The notes under the pieces were generated by a model. The model saw only the letters and a program-made list of their open reading frames with translations, was not told the DNA's origin and did no database searches. The position numbers were made by a program, and so were the translations under genes. From Alitta virens (lineage: Eukaryota > Annelida > Polychaeta > Phyllodocida > Nereididae), in contig OW028582.1 of the NCBI GenBank assembly GCA_932294295.1, positions 36,782,204 to 36,846,203 on the forward strand: DNA of 64,000 nucleotides, read 5' to 3'. Each line of letters starts with the position of its first letter. The first letter of the stretch is position 1. Shown here in pieces: positions 49,297 to 60,281 of this stretch.

Positions 49297-50493
49297 TCAT
49301 AAAAGATCGACTGAAGTTGCTCGCGTGCACATCATGAAGGACATCTCACGACTCACCTTCCTTTTTCGCCTGCAACACATCATGGCAAGAGTGTGGCGGA
49401 AATGGACATTAACGAGACAGTAGAGCAGGAAATTAGTTGCAAAGTTCAATGTGTTTAAGATGTTTGCGATTGTTGTAACCGTGTCAAGGAGAAAGACGTT
49501 GCTGACCCCGTAGCAATAGCGACAATAACGGTGCATGATGTTGAGAATCTCGGAAGGGGTCACCAAGATGAGAAAGAGCAGGACGACCATGAACAGACTA
49601 TAAGTGACAGGTTTATCTGGCATTGTGTGGTTACTTGACCTTCGTTCCTCGATGTCGAGACAACCAAGTTCGAGACGCATGCGTCTGGTCTCTTGCAGTT
49701 TGAGAACGATGTGGAAATTACAGTAGATCATGATAATAGCAGGAATAATGAAGCCAATAATACTGTTAAAAACCTGAGACACAGTCATTAAACTAGTGTC
49801 ATCGGTAGGTCCTGCATGGAGTTGATAAATCGCATGCCCCGTTCCATTTGAATTTATACAACCGCATTCGCTAGATATGAAATCCGTGAAGTTTGACATG
49901 GAATCATTGTAGTAATAATCATTGGGAAAGTCTTCACAGTTACTGTAACAAATCTTCCTTTCCAATAACTCTGGTAGGAGCAGTATTGCCCAACACATGA
50001 AGATGAGTAGCATGACTTTCCATAATAAATTCTGTCGGACACATATGCGAGTGTATATTGGATGACAGATGGCTAGATAACGATTCAGTGCCATGAGAAC
50101 TGTCATCCAGGTACTGAAGTAAGAAAACACGTTGAGGACATATTTACTGCAATACTGGATGATTAAAGAGACACTTATGTCATTATGTCGGTATCTTCTT
50201 CTATCCACAACAACCGCATCAATTGCAGTCATCGTGCAATACATCATATCAGATGCCGCCAAAGCAACAAGACCGGTGTAAGCGACTAGTTCCAATGTCC
50301 CGCGGGACCATCTGCGGGTTCGCTTGCGGGTGAGAACATAAATGTTGATGATGTTTCCTAAGATCCCAAATATGGCCACCGCAAGGATTATATTCCTACC
50401 GACATTGTAAAGGGTTTCCTGATAATCAGGTTTAAACGGAGAATTGCTTGGTAATGTTTCGTTAAATTCTATGTGCAAATTATCCATCGGCAT
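49297..50493 (-). CDS. Class A GPCR, FMRFamide/peptide-receptor-like, copy 4
   Basis: Intact 398 codons encoding exactly the same protein as copy 2. At the DNA level I count 14 substitutions against copy 2, every one synonymous, for example CTT/CTC in TM7, CGG/AGG in the third intracellular loop and CCG/CCA after the NRY motif. This is the signature of purifying selection rather than mere recency, because the flanks of this unit differ at many sites. Topology and motifs are as for copy 2. The upstream CRE-like cluster is damaged here and the putative donor context is slightly altered, so expression may differ from copies 2 and 3. Confidence 0.92.
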   Translation of the reverse strand: MPMDNLHIEFNETLPSNSPFKPDYQETLYNVGRNIILAVAIFGILGNIINIYVLTRKRTRRWSRGTLELVAYTGLVALAASDMMYCTMTAIDAVVVDRRRYRHNDISVSLIIQYCSKYVLNVFSYFSTWMTVLMALNRYLAICHPIYTRICVRQNLLWKVMLLIFMCWAILLLPELLERKICYSNCEDFPNDYYYNDSMSNFTDFISSECGCINSNGTGHAIYQLHAGPTDDTSLMTVSQVFNSIIGFIIPAIIMIYCNFHIVLKLQETRRMRLELGCLDIEERRSSNHTMPDKPVTYSLFMVVLLFLILVTPSEILNIMHRYCRYCYGVSNVFLLDTVTTIANILNTLNFATNFLLYCLVNVHFRHTLAMMCCRRKRKVSREMSFMMCTRATSVDLL

Positions 50494-51061
50494 TTTTCGG
50501 CCTATTGCTTTGCTGTTCTTATAATTTTTTTATTTTGCCATTAAATTCAAATAATCCAAAGAAACACAGCAGTTACATTATATATGAACTTGGGTTGATC
50601 TTATCTTTTTAATGAGCCACAACATTTCATCGTTTCCATGGTTACCATTCTTTCACTGAAAAAAGAAAAAAAAGGGCAATTACAATTAGCATCTGCAAAC
50701 AGTCTCAAGTAACCTATTGTTTCGACATAGACAACTGCTCAGTTTCATGATTAAAATTGAAGTTACCACATGACAGCATCTTTTTTCTTCTTAATTTTCT
50801 TTAGCAACTTCAAAAACTACAGGAAAATGGTATGCCCCAGTAGCAAATAAAATGATGCTGAAGATGACATAACCATATTGCGTTATATACCCCCTGGGTG
50901 GGTAATTTTACCTAAATAGTATCCATTACTGGAATATAACCGATGAACTGATAGAACCGTGTTACGATTGATAGGCCTATATCAAGAAAATATTAGGTCC
51001 CAATGGGGAGAAAAAGTACCACAAGAGGTCACTGACACCATAGCAAATAAGTATTGTTTGT

Positions 51062-51113
51062 TGACGTCGTCTATTCTGTGAAATCATCAATGTAACAACT
51101 ATTAGTGAAGTCA
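51062..51113. promoter_or_regulatory. Degenerate CRE-like cluster upstream of receptor copy 4
   Basis: The three sites read TGACGTCG (51062), TGAAATCA (51079) and TGAAGTCA (51106). None is a perfect TGACGTCA, whereas the other three units keep two perfect sites. Confidence 0.45.
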
Positions 51114-52094
51114 TCTTATTGTATTTTTATGTACAACGGTCGTGGTGCCATCTGTCGGCTCTCTTACTTTTCCTCCCAATTGCTTGAGCTGTATTGTGGT
51201 TAATATTCAAACAAGTTGTTGGGCTCACTGCCTAGTTCCTAAAATATTAAATCAATAAACTGCCAAAAACCTTTTAACAAGGACCTGAGCTCTGGACTTT
51301 AAAAATGACTTAAACCACTGGGCTAAAATGTCTTATCATTGCCTGCCCATGATGCAGAAAATGAAACACATTTTACATGATGATTACAACAGGTACACAT
51401 GTGATGCTGTGGTGTGGGCGTGATATGATGTGTCTTTACCCGCAGGCATTTCATGCACCATATCAGCAATTACTCAGAATCCTGGTTCACGTCCTAAGGT
51501 GGTGCTTAGTGCGGTGTACTACAAGGAGAAGATCTGACTCCTTGTATGTTTGCCTTCTATATATGCAGTGAGTGCAACCTCGTCTCTTGAAGTAGGTTAT
51601 TAGTAAATGCCAAATATAAATGTAAGATTGGGTATATATCAATTACATTTTTGAGCAAATCAACCTCTTTCTTTAGTTTCCAGAGCAGTACCTGGGCACT
51701 ACTACCCCTGTATGAAACTTGCCAGAAAACGTCTAGAATAATGTAGTTGTACCTTTTGGATCTAAATAGTATAGATTTATCAAAACCTGTAATTTTGAGT
51801 ACAGTGTTGAGATGTAGACATCTTTTACCTTTTGCCGAAAATAATAACTGTCCCATTTCTATTTCATAATTTGCATTTATTTTAGAATACTATCTGAACT
51901 TGGGTTATAACTTAGGTTATATCTGAACTTTAGTTATGTGTAGGATAATATTGTGATGTCGTGCATGTTATTATTTTCATCGGTACCTGGATGGTCATGA
52001 ATTTCCCATCAAAGTCCTTCACATGTGTCATGCAATCACCATGAAGTGCCTTACATGCATAATCACAAACTCTGTACAGGATGTTTTTGTTTAC

Positions 52095-52362
52095 TGTGGT
52101 CCACTGAATAAGATGGACTCGTAAGCACATGGTCGTGGGTTCAAACCCAGCCATAGCACGTAGTGGGGGAACTGAGCAGCTCCTCCTTGAACCAATGCTT
52201 CACTTCACCCAGGTGTAAATGGGTACTTGGCTATCGGCAATGATGGCGATTGTAGAGTTCTTGACCAAAGGAGCGCTGTAATGACTGCACACAGGGTGTA
52301 TACTCCTGGGGGAATTGAGAAAGGCTCAAGCTAGAACAAGCCAGGGGTCTAAGTTGTAATGT
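52095..52362 (+). mobile_element. Second SINE type, complete copy, unit 4
   Basis: The tRNA-like head has a B box GGTTCAAACCC (about 52139-52149). The body includes AAATGGGTACTTGGCTATC and the 3' end AGGGGTCTAAGTTGTAATG. About 210 bp of this body are missing from units 1-3. The head and GGGTAC word fit tRNA-derived SINEs of marine animals. Confidence 0.6.
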
Positions 52363-52983
52363 CGGCTGAGCCGTTAAGGATGGCTGTCACAAACTAATTA
52401 CATTTAAATCTATAATTACTGACATTTCCCCAACTAATTACTGACATTTCCCCAACTACAGTGTGAATACAAACAGGTCCATTTGATTTCAATCTTATTG
52501 GCTTGGTACATCATGTTTTTAACTTAATTCTTTTGACAAAATATTTTTGTTTTTCTGGCTAAATTTATATTTCTGCAGAATTTATAAGGCTGTCTGGAAG
52601 CCATAAAAAAGTCCAGCTTTTTTTTTCTTGGGTCACACCTTATCCCAAATGCACTTCTATGGAAAAGCTTCAGGGAATTAGGTCACTAAGTTTGGTGTAC
52701 AGACTAAACCATAAAATTCTTTAAAAAAACAAACACAGATATCTGGTAATATGTGAACAATGTTAGCATCACACAGATGTCAATGTACAGGAGATATGGC
52801 ACTAAGCGGAGAAATGGTGCGGAGTGTTTAATTGTCCAACGTGAAATGAAATGAATGCAAATACATGATAATTTATAAGAAAGCTTTAATATAGAGAAAT
52901 GGATAAAGTAAAGCTCACTAAAAGAGAACTGTAACTTCTATATTGTTGATAGTAAATATTAATGACATGTAAACAAGGAAAAA

Positions 52984-53294
52984 GTGCAGTATAGCGGACC
53001 CAGATTTATGACCATATTTAACAAGCCTTCATTGCCAGGCCTATGACGTAAATACTTGAAATGTAATTATAACGTCACAAAAATTAATGTAGTTATGACG
53101 GCGATTTCATCTTCACGGTAAAGACAGTGTTTATTTTTGCTTTTTCTTGGGGGCTACCACCCCAAACCCCTGTTTATCTACCCTATATGTTATTTTAATT
53201 GTGCTAGAACTTAAAAACTTGTGAAATATTTGATAAAATTTAATTTTTAATAGCCGCCAAATATGGGCATAAATTTGGGTCCGCTATACTGCAC
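52984..53294. mobile_element. MITE, GTGCAGTATAGCGGACCC family, unit 4 only
   Basis: TIRs of about 37 bp: GTGCAGTATAGCGGACCCAG at the left, GGGTCCGCTATACTGCAC at the right, with the AAATTTATG-like inner part also paired. 311 bp, no ORF. Absent at the homologous point of units 1-3 (about 12800), so it inserted in this lineage only or was lost before amplification. Confidence 0.75.
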
Positions 53295-53332
53295 AAACCC
53301 ATAAACAATATATAAAAAAAAAGTTTTCCCTT

Positions 53333-53437
53333 GAATTAACTGCTGCACTGGCAGCCCTTTTCAAGCAGACCAACTCCATAGACAATTCAGCCTCAGCCGC
53401 TTCCTGCAAGTAGCTGAACTTTTCTAAAAGTACGGTT
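53333..53437 (-). other. Exon-like block, unit 4
   Basis: Diverged version of the block at 12838. The frame stays open, with changes mostly at third positions (GCA/GCG, GCA/GCT, TTT/TGTC-type silent changes) and one Q to E change. It is preceded by CTTACAG, a plausible acceptor. No donor follows. Possibly the remnant of an exon from an unknown gene. Confidence 0.35.
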
Positions 53438-53643
53438 CTGTAAGTTCTATATTATCTAAAATGCTGAAATCTGTTTGGTAGCGTCTGCAGGGATCTGGAT
53501 GAAAATATTTTTGGTGACACCCCGTAGTGATAGAAAACTATCTGACGGATGTCTTCCACCTGTATATACTGTTTCTTTGTACATGTATACAGGAAATAAA
53601 TAAGTCTGAGTCTATATTTAGGCCATGTGGTTCATCGCCTGAA

Positions 53644-55137
53644 AGAACGATCGTGTTTACCTTGCTCACTGCAGTAAAATTCCATGTTTACCAGTTCAAT
53701 TATGACTAAAACTGTAATTTATGAGCTTTGGAAGTGGTAACCAAGGACTTCATCCAAAAGCTAAAACCATGGTCACTGTAGAGCTCACTTGTGTGAATTA
53801 TTATGTTTTTTTAATTGTCAGTATAGTATAAATTTTGACAAAATATCTTTTCTTCATCTGAAATTATTTACAAAATAATTACATAATATATGCAGTCTTA
53901 AGATGTCAAATATATCTTTTTATAAGATTCATAATTTTTTTCTATTTTCACCGCAAACTGTTATAACATTTATGTACATTATAGATCCCAATATCCTATC
54001 AGTCATTGGCCTAGATTTTGTCACAGAACTGAGTATCTGTTCCTTATATTTATCTGGCATTATGAAAGTCCATATCAGTCAAAGTTATATAGTGCATATT
54101 GGTCTAGTACATATTGGTCTAGACGCCAGATATAACAAGAAAAGCTCTCTTTTAAAAAAAGACCTGTATAAGAATTGGTTGATGTAGCCTAGACATGCAA
54201 AATTAAAAAATAATTGATCTATTTTGTACAGACTAAAGGGCATTAGTTGCAGGGAACAGATACTGACAAGGTATCATGCCAGAAGTTCATATAAATTTGT
54301 CTTTGTCTTTATTGCCAAACTTTCTATAAAATGTATTTTTCCATAGATCCTCGCTACTCTTGCCTAGCTACCCGCAACTGTCTGCAAATCGACCACTTGC
54401 ACCATCTATAGTATTAGTTATAATAAAAAGAGACCTTTGACATATATATATATATAAAGACATATATATATATCAAACTTTCCTGCTATTAGGTTGCATA
54501 GAATTTTGTCTGGTTCTTTTTTAAATATATATTATAAGTACATAAATATATTTAGTATTCTGTAATTTGCGCAGCCTAAAAAACTGTCTATTCAGAAAAA
54601 TGTGAAATGTTTTGCAAATCTATTGGTATTATAATAAGACCCAATGGTTATGTGGTATATTCCCCACAAGTGGACAGATTGGCCAGAATTCTGAAGCCAA
54701 TCTGTCCACGAGTGAACACAATTTTCACTTTTAGCTGAGCTGCCTGGCTAGGCATTCATGTAGTATAAAAAAATTCATGAATATTAATTTTTGCCGTTGA
54801 CCAATCAGAGCATTGCATAACTGTTAGCATCGTCATCACCTCAAAACTTTCTGGGACATTTTCAGATTAATAAAGAAATTTATGAATGATATTTACAAAC
54901 CAGTTCTTGTCAGAATTTGTTTTTATAGTAGATTTTGAAAGAAAATGGGTTTTATTGTTCAGTATTATTCGATTGTATTACCTTAACATTGACTTTCTGT
55001 TAAGTTTTTTGGTCCAAGAATCGATAATTCTGGTCCAATTTGAAAAATTTAAATCTTTATTAGAGAGCTGACAATTTTATCTGTTGAATGTTGGTAAAGT
55101 TGTGACTCCGAATATTGTTTTAAAGCGGTGGCGTCCA
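53644..55137. repeat. 1494-bp tandem duplication, first copy
   Basis: Direct repeat of 55138-56631. The two differ at only about six or seven positions by eye. The first ~350 bp belong to the array unit; the rest is the sequence inserted in unit 4. Identical 94-codon and 61-codon ORFs in the two copies reflect the duplication and are not evidence of genes. TATATATA runs occur at about 54442-54475. Confidence 0.9.
54670..54709. repeat. Perfect 14-bp inverted repeat with palindromic loop
   Basis: Arms GTGGACAGATTGGC (54670-54683) and its reverse complement (54696-54709). The loop contains the palindrome CAGAATTCTG, so the whole 40 bp is almost fully self-complementary. Duplicated at 56164-56203. 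Confidence 0.75.
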
Positions 55138-56631
55138 AGAACGATCGTGTTTACCTTGCTCGCTGCAGTAAAATTCCATGTTTACCAGTTCAATTATGAC
55201 TAAAACTGTAATTTATGAGCTTTGGAAGTGGTAACCAAGGACTTCATCCAAAAGCTAAAACCATGGTCACTGTAGAGCTCACATGTGTGAATTATTATGT
55301 TTTTTTAATTGTCAGTATAGTATAAATTTTGACAAAATATCTTTTCTTCATCTGAAATTATTTACAAAATAATTACATAATATATGCAGTCTTAAGATGT
55401 CAAATATATCTTTTTATAAGATTCATAATTTTTTTCTATTTTCACCGCAAACTGTTATAACATTTATGTACATTATAGATCCCAATATCCTATCAGTCAT
55501 TGGCCTAGATTTTGTCACAGAACTGAGTATCTGTTCCTTATATTTATCTGGCATTATGAAAGTCCATATCAGTCAAAGTTATATAGTGCATATTGGTCTA
55601 GTACATATTGGTCTAGACGCCAGATATAACAAGAAAAGCTCTCTTTTAAAAAAAGACCTGTATAAGAATTGGTTGATGTAGCCTAGACATGCAAAATTAA
55701 AAAATAATTGATCTATTTTGTACAGACTAAAGGGCATTAGTTGCAGGGAACAGATACTGACAAGGTATCATGCCAGAAGTTCATATAAATTTGTCTTTGT
55801 CTTTATTGCCAAACTTTCTATAAAATGTATTTTTCCATAGATCCTCGCTACTCTTGCCTAGCTACCCGCAACTGTCTGCAAATCGACCACTTGCACCATC
55901 TATAGTATTAGTTATAATAAAAAGAGACCTTTGACATATATATATATATAAAGACATATATATATATCAAACTTTCCTGCTATTAGGTTGCATAGAATTT
56001 TGTCTGGTTCTTTTTTAAATATATATTATAAGTACATAAATATATTTAGTATTCTGTAATTTGCGCAGCCTAAAAAACTGTCTATTCAGAAAAATTTGAA
56101 ATGTTTTGCAAATCTATTGGTATTATAATAAGACCCCATGGTTATGTGGTATATTCCCCACAAGTGGACAGATTGGCCAGAATTCTGAAGCCAATCTGTC
56201 CACGAGTGAACACAATTTTCACTTTTAGCTGAGCTGCCTGGCTAGGCATTCATGTAGTATAAAAAAATTCATGAATATTAATTTTTGCCGTTGACCAATC
56301 AGAGCATTGCATAACTGTTAGCATCGTCATCACCTCAAAACTTTCTGGGACATTTTCAGATTAATAAAGAAATTTATGAATGATATTTACAAACCAGTTC
56401 TTGTCAGAATTTGTTTTTATAGTAGATTTTGAAAGAAAATGGGTTTTATTGTTCAGTATTATTCGATTGTATTACCTTAACATTGACTTTCTGTTAAGTT
56501 TTTTGGTCCAAGAATCGATAATTCTGGTCCAATTTCAAAAATTAAAATCTTTATTAGAGAGCTGACAATTTTATCTGTTGAATGTTGGTAAAGTTGTGAC
56601 TCCGAATATTGTTTTAAAGCGGTGGCGCCAG
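55138..56631. repeat. 1494-bp tandem duplication, second copy
   Basis: See 53644-55137. The right end runs on from GGTGGCGCCA into GTTTAAACGG. The internal junction at about 55134-55138 joins GGTGGCGTCC to AAGAACGATCG. Confidence 0.9.
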
Positions 56632-57650
56632 TTTAAACGGCAAAGCGCTTTGCTGCAAAAAGTAATTTTTTTGTCATTGGCCTGCCATACATAGAAGTAT
56701 GTGGTATACATTTCCCATCCTTGTAAGGTAAACCATGTAGTATAGAAATGAATACCACATAGGCTATACCACATGACTTTTCTATGTGGTATACAGGTTA
56801 TTGTGGGATATAATTCAGATCCACATTTCAAAAATACAATCATGTTTCATTTCACCACATTAACATACATAATTGATAGGTTCAGTGAGTGTAGCATTTT
56901 TACCTGCATATCTGCCGTTAAGAACAGTTTGAGAAATTATTTTATTTTATCATTGGTCTATTTGTAATTAATTACATTGTACAGCTTTATTACACTGTTT
57001 CACTTGGGAAAGAGTAAGTAACAGTCAAAACACCAAAGTCACCAATTCAAATCACATTAGTTTTCAGGAATGCCAACAGATTTTTGTGGAAAAATTAACC
57101 ATACCAATTTCCAGGAAATCAGACTAACATGGATAAGTCCATTGATGTTGGAGGGGGGAACTGTTAAGATTTAATAATTACCTTGGTACAATAAAACCAG
57201 GCACTTTTGACATATGGTCCTCAATTCAAAGTTGCTCCGTTTTATTCAAAGAAGACAAATGTGCCATTTTCAAGGATGTGAAGATCAATGATCTGGCCAC
57301 AGCTTAAATGTACACAAACATCAGTGATGTCACTGGCAATCTTCACAAGGCTCAGAAGATAATTTGTAAAACCAATCTTAGTAAGTATCTATATCTCTAT
57401 GAGTTCTGTTAATTAAAGGATATGTTATGGATTGAGGTTCAAATACAAAAAAAATAAAAATAAAAAAATTACAAAAAAAACCCCATGGGACAGTTTCAAT
57501 TCTGATGTGGTGGACCCGAAAAACATTTTTAGGTCATCTTCAGTATGGAAATCAAGCCTAATTATTATAGCTCACACTGCATGAATCCCTAAATGATTAC
57601 AGGTCATGTCAGGTCAATTAGGTCATGTCAAACATATGAGTAATAGCTGT
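56632..57650. other. Unit 4 insert, unique part
   Basis: Contains several ATGTGGTATA words, including a hairpin (arms 56765-56774 and 56784-56793). A 32-codon open stretch at 57210-57306 (includes LFKEDKCAIFKDVKIND) ends in TAA; it could be an eroded retroelement or exon fragment, but is too short to assign. A and AAAAT runs lie at 57450-57480. Confidence 0.35.
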
Positions 57651-58513
57651 TTCAAACGTCACATAGAAGCAAGTTTATTTAGCAGGATATGAACACTGAT
57701 TGATTGATTGAGTCATCTCATCATTATGTCTCCCTCTTTAACCCTTTATCTTCATATCTGTGAAAAAATCCACATCTCCAGATCTCTGTAATGACACATA
57801 TCTCACAATACGTATTTGGCAAAACTTGCTGGTTTCCTGAAATATTGCATGCTAAAAAGTTTGTTATTCCTACTTTGGAAGAGACATTATGCCTACTCAA
57901 ACATGAAATGGAAATGAGGAATCCTAGAAATTATAAAAGAAAGAAAAATAGGTCACAGCCAGAGAAAGTGAAAACATTCCTTTTCTGTGTTGTTCAATGG
58001 AAACCCATATCTGCTGGTCTGACGAACATTTCGCTCGTAAAAATGATTTACAACTGAAGGCCCTCGGCTCACAAAGCCAATGAGACTTGACCAACGCCTG
58101 AATGTGAGAGCAACGAAATTGGGGGAAAAAAATGGCCGTCAGTGGACCAGATGTTATTATTCTGAAGGTCACGTTGTCTCATTGTTATCTAGTGACATCT
58201 GGCGACCCTTTTTTGTCACGTAGCTACGAGGTCCAATTATTGGATGTCCTCCTTTTTCCTATTATCACTCAGGACATTCCAAAACTTCCCTATTATCACT
58301 CAGCACATTGCAAACAGCAGTCCCGCAGGAACTTCCGGTTGCAGGGTGTCTCATTGGAAATACACCCCATTTATCTTTTCTCACTGCAATAAGTTGGAAA
58401 TTTATTACTATCAGACAGAAGGAATTTCATTGCTCGTGTTTTGAAAGGCAGTAGACTTGAACTAATATCAATTTATTCTATGTAATTTCTCAAAAGTGTG
58501 ACTCATTTTTCAT
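57651..58513. other. Conserved right end of unit 4
   Basis: Diverged counterpart of 13445-14352. It keeps the ATGGCCG and ACTTCCGGTT words. ORFs are frameshifted relative to units 1-3, so no gene is called. Confidence 0.45.
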
Positions 58514-58774
58514 CTTGACCTGACATGAGCATCTTGGGTTTAGATCTTTCCACTGAATAATCAATTAGGGTTAGTCAGTTATGACGTCACCATTAACCTA
58601 CGTGAACTTTTTTACTGATCAGACTTTTTTGCAATTAACAGTGATTGATGGTCTTAGCCCCTACAACATGCAGTTTGGTCTTTGTGCCCAGTTTTGGTAC
58701 AGAAGCTACACTGTCCTGCTGCAGTTGATGTATAAATGGAGCAAACCTGTTACTATTGTAAATTAAACCTATAG

Positions 58775-58901
58775 TACATGGCCAAATGTGCCACATGGAA
58801 AACACATGGTTTTTGCCTCATTATAATTAGCTAAAAACCATGCGTTTTCCATGCATTTATCCCTTCTCATGGAAGACGAACGTGACACATTTGGCCATGT
58901 A
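58775..58901. mobile_element. MITE, TACATGGCC family, flank copy 1
   Basis: Full TIRs TACATGGCCAAATGTGCCAC and GTGACACATTTGGCCATGTA, outside the array. Confidence 0.75.
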
Positions 58902-59459
58902 CAGTCCAAAATAAATGTCCACTTGTGTGTTGGTCTTATTTTTACATACATGTTACGGAGAAACACCAAATATGTATAAAAGTTACCAAAAGGCTAAAGC
59001 CCAACTATCTAACCAATAAAAACACCTATCTACATAAATTATCTTCAAGTTCCCCATCTTTGAAGATAAATTTTTACCATTTTTTACAGTGAGGATATCA
59101 CTTTTTTGTTTGAAGCCCTCCCCTCACCCTAAGTTGGAATTGTCGTGGCACGAAAGTTGACTCTGTTGCGGTGCGAAAGTTACTGTCTCCCCACGAAACC
59201 ACAATACCATCAATTGTTCTGTTCGGCCGCCTACCATAATTTTGTTATCATTTTAGCCATTTGTTTTTTGTTAAAATAAAGCAGCAGAAATTACAATAGT
59301 ATCAGCTTGATAGTTGGGATTGGAATTATTGCAAACATTTCTGTCCATTGTGTGCTGCTCAATGCCAGTGTGTCATAGTCATGCGCCTAGCAAAGCTGTT
59401 AATCAGTAAATAGTCCCTAGGCAGCAAGGCTGTTAGTGGACAGATCAGTTCCTTGAATA
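58902..59459. other. Right flank, no gene seen
   Basis: Unique AT-rich sequence. GTGGCACGAAAGTTGAC and GGTGCGAAAGTTACTG near 59143-59187 are a short direct repeat of unknown meaning. Confidence 0.4.
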
Positions 59460-59861
59460 CTAACAAGAAGGAAGTTTACTGAGTGCTGAACTAACACCCA
59501 ATGCAGTATGTACCCTCAAATAGACCAGAATCGATATAAATGGCTGAAGGAGGCTTTGGGGTACTAAGTATAAATAAGATGAAGTAAGTGAACAAAGAGA
59601 GAGAGAGGAAAAGACCGGAGAAGGGAAAAGGCCGAGAGAGGGAGCACAACAAGCAGATCGGCAAGAAGAGTGGTCAGCAATGTATGTATGATGATGTGAT
59701 GCAAGAAAGACATGAACTGGTCCTGGTGTTCCCTTATTCCATGACACTTCAAGGGACACAGCCTGACTTTTGGCGGTCAACAGGTCCGCCCAGACCTCAT
59801 CACAGAAGCGAGCAACAACCCCTTGTCTAGTCCATGTAAACAGATAATAGCAATGTAGCAA
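59460..59861 (-). other. Unrecognised 133-codon ORF, probably not a gene
   Basis: Open frame on the minus strand opposite a purine-rich plus-strand tract (about 59596-59650, GA-rich), which depletes minus-strand stops by composition. The translation is Ser/Leu-rich with no recognised domain. The region is less AT-rich than its surroundings and could be an old element fragment. Confidence 0.15.
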
Positions 59862-60127
59862 AATATGACTAAAAAACAGCAGGAAATTTAATTTGAATCC
59901 TACTTTAATTTTGCAACCTTATTTTACTGCAGGAAACCACCAGGTAATCATTAACGTGAGAATAACTCAATGAGTTGATAATGAGCAAGGCTTGGATTCC
60001 AAATCAAGCGGTTTTTTTTTTTCATAAATATAAGGGCCTTCTATTATTTTATTGTATTCTAAATTTATAGGCCTATTGATTGTGTTTTATTTCATTCAGC
60101 AACTTTGTAATTATTTTAATGAATCTC

Positions 60128-60281
60128 TACATGGCCAATTGTGCCACATGCGTTTTCAATGCATTTGGATAATTATAATTGATTAATTAATAATTGCCTC
60201 ATTATAATTAGCTAAAAACCATGCATTATCCATGCGTTTATCCTTCTCATGGAAAACGCATGTGGCACATTTGGCCATGTA
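60128..60281. mobile_element. MITE, TACATGGCC family, flank copy 2
   Basis: TIRs TACATGGCCAATTGTGCCACATG and CATGTGGCACATTTGGCCATGTA. The longest copy (154 bp), with extra TTAATTAATAATT in the centre. Confidence 0.75.

Larger units (their letters stand above)
41195..58513. repeat. Tandem array unit 4 (17.3 kb, enlarged)
   Basis: Left junction at 41195. The right edge at 58511-58513 (TTTTTCAT then CTTGACC) is the ancestral right flank. It resembles unit 2 up to about 43430 and unit 3 after about 43450. Right of the receptor it is clearly more diverged than units 1-3. It gains a MITE at 52984 and about 3.7 kb between 53992 and 57651. Confidence 0.85.

Noticed and set aside
53903..54187. Two identical 94-codon ORFs (also at 55397-55681)
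   Set aside because: Their identity follows from the 1494-bp duplication. There is no domain, and composition is as expected for AT-rich DNA.
59588..59830. 80-codon Lys/Arg/Glu-rich ORF
   Set aside because: It is produced by a GA-rich tract, with no domain or supporting conservation.
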